Of a stretch of 13,456 bases of DNA, positions 12,226 through 13,456 are shown piece after piece. The stretch is from DAOTUL01 sp034437435 (GTDB lineage Bacteria; Chloroflexota; Anaerolineae; Aggregatilineales; Phototrophicaceae), in the NCBI GenBank assembly GCA_964417785.1, contig CAYQJO010000116.1:1-13456 (forward strand), read 5' to 3'. The notes under the pieces are model-generated. The model was not told where the DNA came from, searched no databases, and saw only the letters and a list, made by a program, of their open reading frames with translations. How positions within the stretch are numbered: the first letter of the stretch is position 1; the number at the start of each line of letters is the position of its first letter. The position numbers were made by a program, and so were the translations under genes.

Positions 12226-13456
12226 AGTTCACCCCACTGAATAAGCGCAGTCTGATGGTATGATCGATGGGTGTCTCGAAGGTCAGCAGCACCCGGATAT
12301 GGCTGGATGGTGCCGGTATGCTGTGGCGCATGGCGACCATGCGATGGGCGAACGCACCCGGTTCAATACGGATGGCGTCGTCGCCGAAGCGAAGCTGGCC
12401 CCATCCCTGTTTGAGAATGATGACCTGTCCTGGTAATGTCGGCGTGGCGCTGTCTGCCGTCTCCCAGAAGCCGCCCGCCGGGAAGTCGAACGCGATCTGG
12501 GCGGCAACCCGGTCCAGTCCTTGCAATGTGCGGTAGCGTAGATCGAAACCGCCCTCAACCGCTGTGATTTCAAGCGTGCTTTCTGCCGGTGGCAGCGGAC
12601 GGTAATCGCGTTCAGCGAAGATTTCATCCCATTGATCTGGCTCCACGCGCCGCCCCAGCGGCAGTTCATATCCCGGTTTGTGCGGTTTCTGGATGCCCGA
12701 CGAGTGCAGCGTCACGCTGTCTCCGCTGGCATGCATCTCCTCAGCGATGAAATGGCCGACTCCGAAATAGGTCTGGTCGATGGCGACATTGCTCAGTTCG
12801 ACTGCGCCATAGGTCAGCGTCATCAACTGCGTTTTGCCGCCGAACGCACTGGCGCTGATCTTGCCCTGTCGCGCTCGCCATATCTGATTCTTGGGAAAGA
12901 AGCGAACATAATCCTCCGGCAGCACCGCATCTGACTGCGGCGGCGGGCCGAAGCGCATCAATGCCCAGGCCAGCCAGGGGGCGTGGCCTACGTCTTCGCG
13001 GGGGGCCTGCTCCCACAACCATTGGGCAGCACGGGCGAACAAAGGGTTGTCGGACTGAGCGGCTCGGTGAAGATAAGCGGGCAGTAGGGTGATGGGGACA
13101 TAGCGCGTCCCGTAATCCTGCCGTCGTGAGAGACCGGTTTCGGTCGTGGCGTCGGCATGCAGTAGATAGAGGTCGAATTCCAGGTTGCGGTCGATGGCGG
13201 TATGGGCGGCGGCGATGTCGTTGGGATTATCCCAGTGATCGGCGAAGAGCAGCAGGGCACGGTTGGTGACCGAGTCGTAGATGCCGACGCTGTGTTCGAT
13301 ATACGCGCCTTCTTCATCTACATCGAAGCCCTCGGCTATATACGAGCGGACCACATCTTTTACATCGAGATCGGGGAAAAGTGCTCCCGCCTGGGATAAT
13401 GCGCTGCTGATGACCCAACGATGGTTGGGTGTGTGGAATCCGCCAGTCAGCATCCC
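12215..13456 (-). CDS. Unrecognised protein, possibly a polysaccharide-lyase-like toroid plus beta-sandwich; 5'-truncated by window edge
   Basis: 413 residues are visible and the frame is open through the right edge (the Met at 13453 is preceded by an in-frame Gly codon, so is probably internal). Near the visible start is GGFHTPNHRWVISSAL, then mainly helical, Trp- and Ala-rich sequence to about residue 195 (for example FARAAQWLWEQAPREDVGHAPWLAWALM). From about residue 200 it is beta-rich, with repeated short strands to the end (LRYRTL, VAAQIAFDFP, IRVLLTFETPI, IRLRLFSGVNYVG). Helical toroid followed by beta-sandwich is the layout of heparinase/alginate-lyase-type enzymes, and the nearby glycoside-hydrolase-like and catabolic genes agree, but I do not recognise the family and see no certain catalytic residues; H and N/H in the first motif are candidates. 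It is likely the upstream member of the mmsA-SDR operon, 90 bp before mmsA. Confidence 0.6.
   Translation of the reverse strand, partial: GMLTGGFHTPNHRWVISSALSQAGALFPDLDVKDVVRSYIAEGFDVDEEGAYIEHSVGIYDSVTNRALLLFADHWDNPNDIAAAHTAIDRNLEFDLYLLHADATTETGLSRRQDYGTRYVPITLLPAYLHRAAQSDNPLFARAAQWLWEQAPREDVGHAPWLAWALMRFGPPPQSDAVLPEDYVRFFPKNQIWRARQGKISASAFGGKTQLMTLTYGAVELSNVAIDQTYFGVGHFIAEEMHASGDSVTLHSSGIQKPHKPGYELPLGRRVEPDQWDEIFAERDYRPLPPAESTLEITAVEGGFDLRYRTLQGLDRVAAQIAFDFPAGGFWETADSATPTLPGQVIILKQGWGQLRFGDDAIRIEPGAFAHRMVAMRHSIPAPSSHIRVLLTFETPIDHTIRLRLFSGVNYVG

Noticed and set aside
1..13456. CRISPR arrays, tRNA or rRNA genes, insertion sequences, phage genes
   Set aside because: No regularly spaced repeats, no recognisable tRNA/rRNA sequence, and no transposase or integrase motifs were seen on reading; a formal search was not possible.

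Overview
The window looks like a stretch of a bacterial chromosome with moderately high GC. It has tightly packed genes, strong Shine-Dalgarno (SD) sites and start/stop overlaps typical of bacterial operons. The gene content suggests a heterotrophic, probably anaerobic or facultative bacterium that breaks down polysaccharides. A Chloroflexota-like host would fit, but that is a guess from gene content and nothing here proves it.

Left edge (1-1345, minus): a 5'-complete, 3'-truncated glycoside-hydrolase-like protein (GHL6/GH42-related). A divergent intergenic region of about 178 bp (1346-1523) follows. It holds candidate promoters for both directions and a 16-bp palindrome.

Centre (1524-9824, plus): one eleven-gene operon encoding a membrane-bound, complex-I-like group 4 [NiFe]-hydrogenase and its maturation protease. 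The order is a NuoJ/MbhDE-like protein, a NuoK/MbhG-like protein, a NuoL-type antiporter, an MrpD/NuoM-type antiporter, a small NuoA/MbhI-like protein, then the J-K-L-M-N block (NuoB-, NuoC-, NuoD-, NuoH- and NuoI-like), and a HycI-type endopeptidase. Every junction is an overlap or a gap of at most about 10 bp. The large subunit keeps all four NiFe-ligating cysteines and has a 32-residue C-terminal tail after the DPCxxCxxR motif, so it looks like a true hydrogenase matured by the linked protease. The expected role is electron transfer between ferredoxin and H+/H2 coupled to H+ or Na+ translocation. No NADH module (NuoEFG), formate dehydrogenase, CO dehydrogenase or hypABCDEF genes are present here.

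Right side (9863-13456, minus): a converging cluster, separated from the hydrogenase operon by a bidirectional hairpin terminator. Read in its own direction it holds a 5'-truncated protein of unrecognised family with a helical N-terminal half and a beta-rich C-terminal half, a candidate 34-residue small ORF overlapping its neighbours at both ends, an MmsA/IolA-type CoA-acylating semialdehyde dehydrogenase, and a sugar-alcohol-type short-chain dehydrogenase. This looks like a carbohydrate or carbohydrate-acid catabolic operon.

The points most worth a second look are the hybrid make-up of the hydrogenase (near-complete complex I membrane arm, two antiporters, NiFe site intact), the Glu-to-Gln change in its NuoK-like subunit, the operator-like palindrome upstream, the 34-residue small ORF, and the GH42-like zinc-cysteine motif in a protein whose usual Asn-Glu acid/base pair appears to be Asn-Arg.
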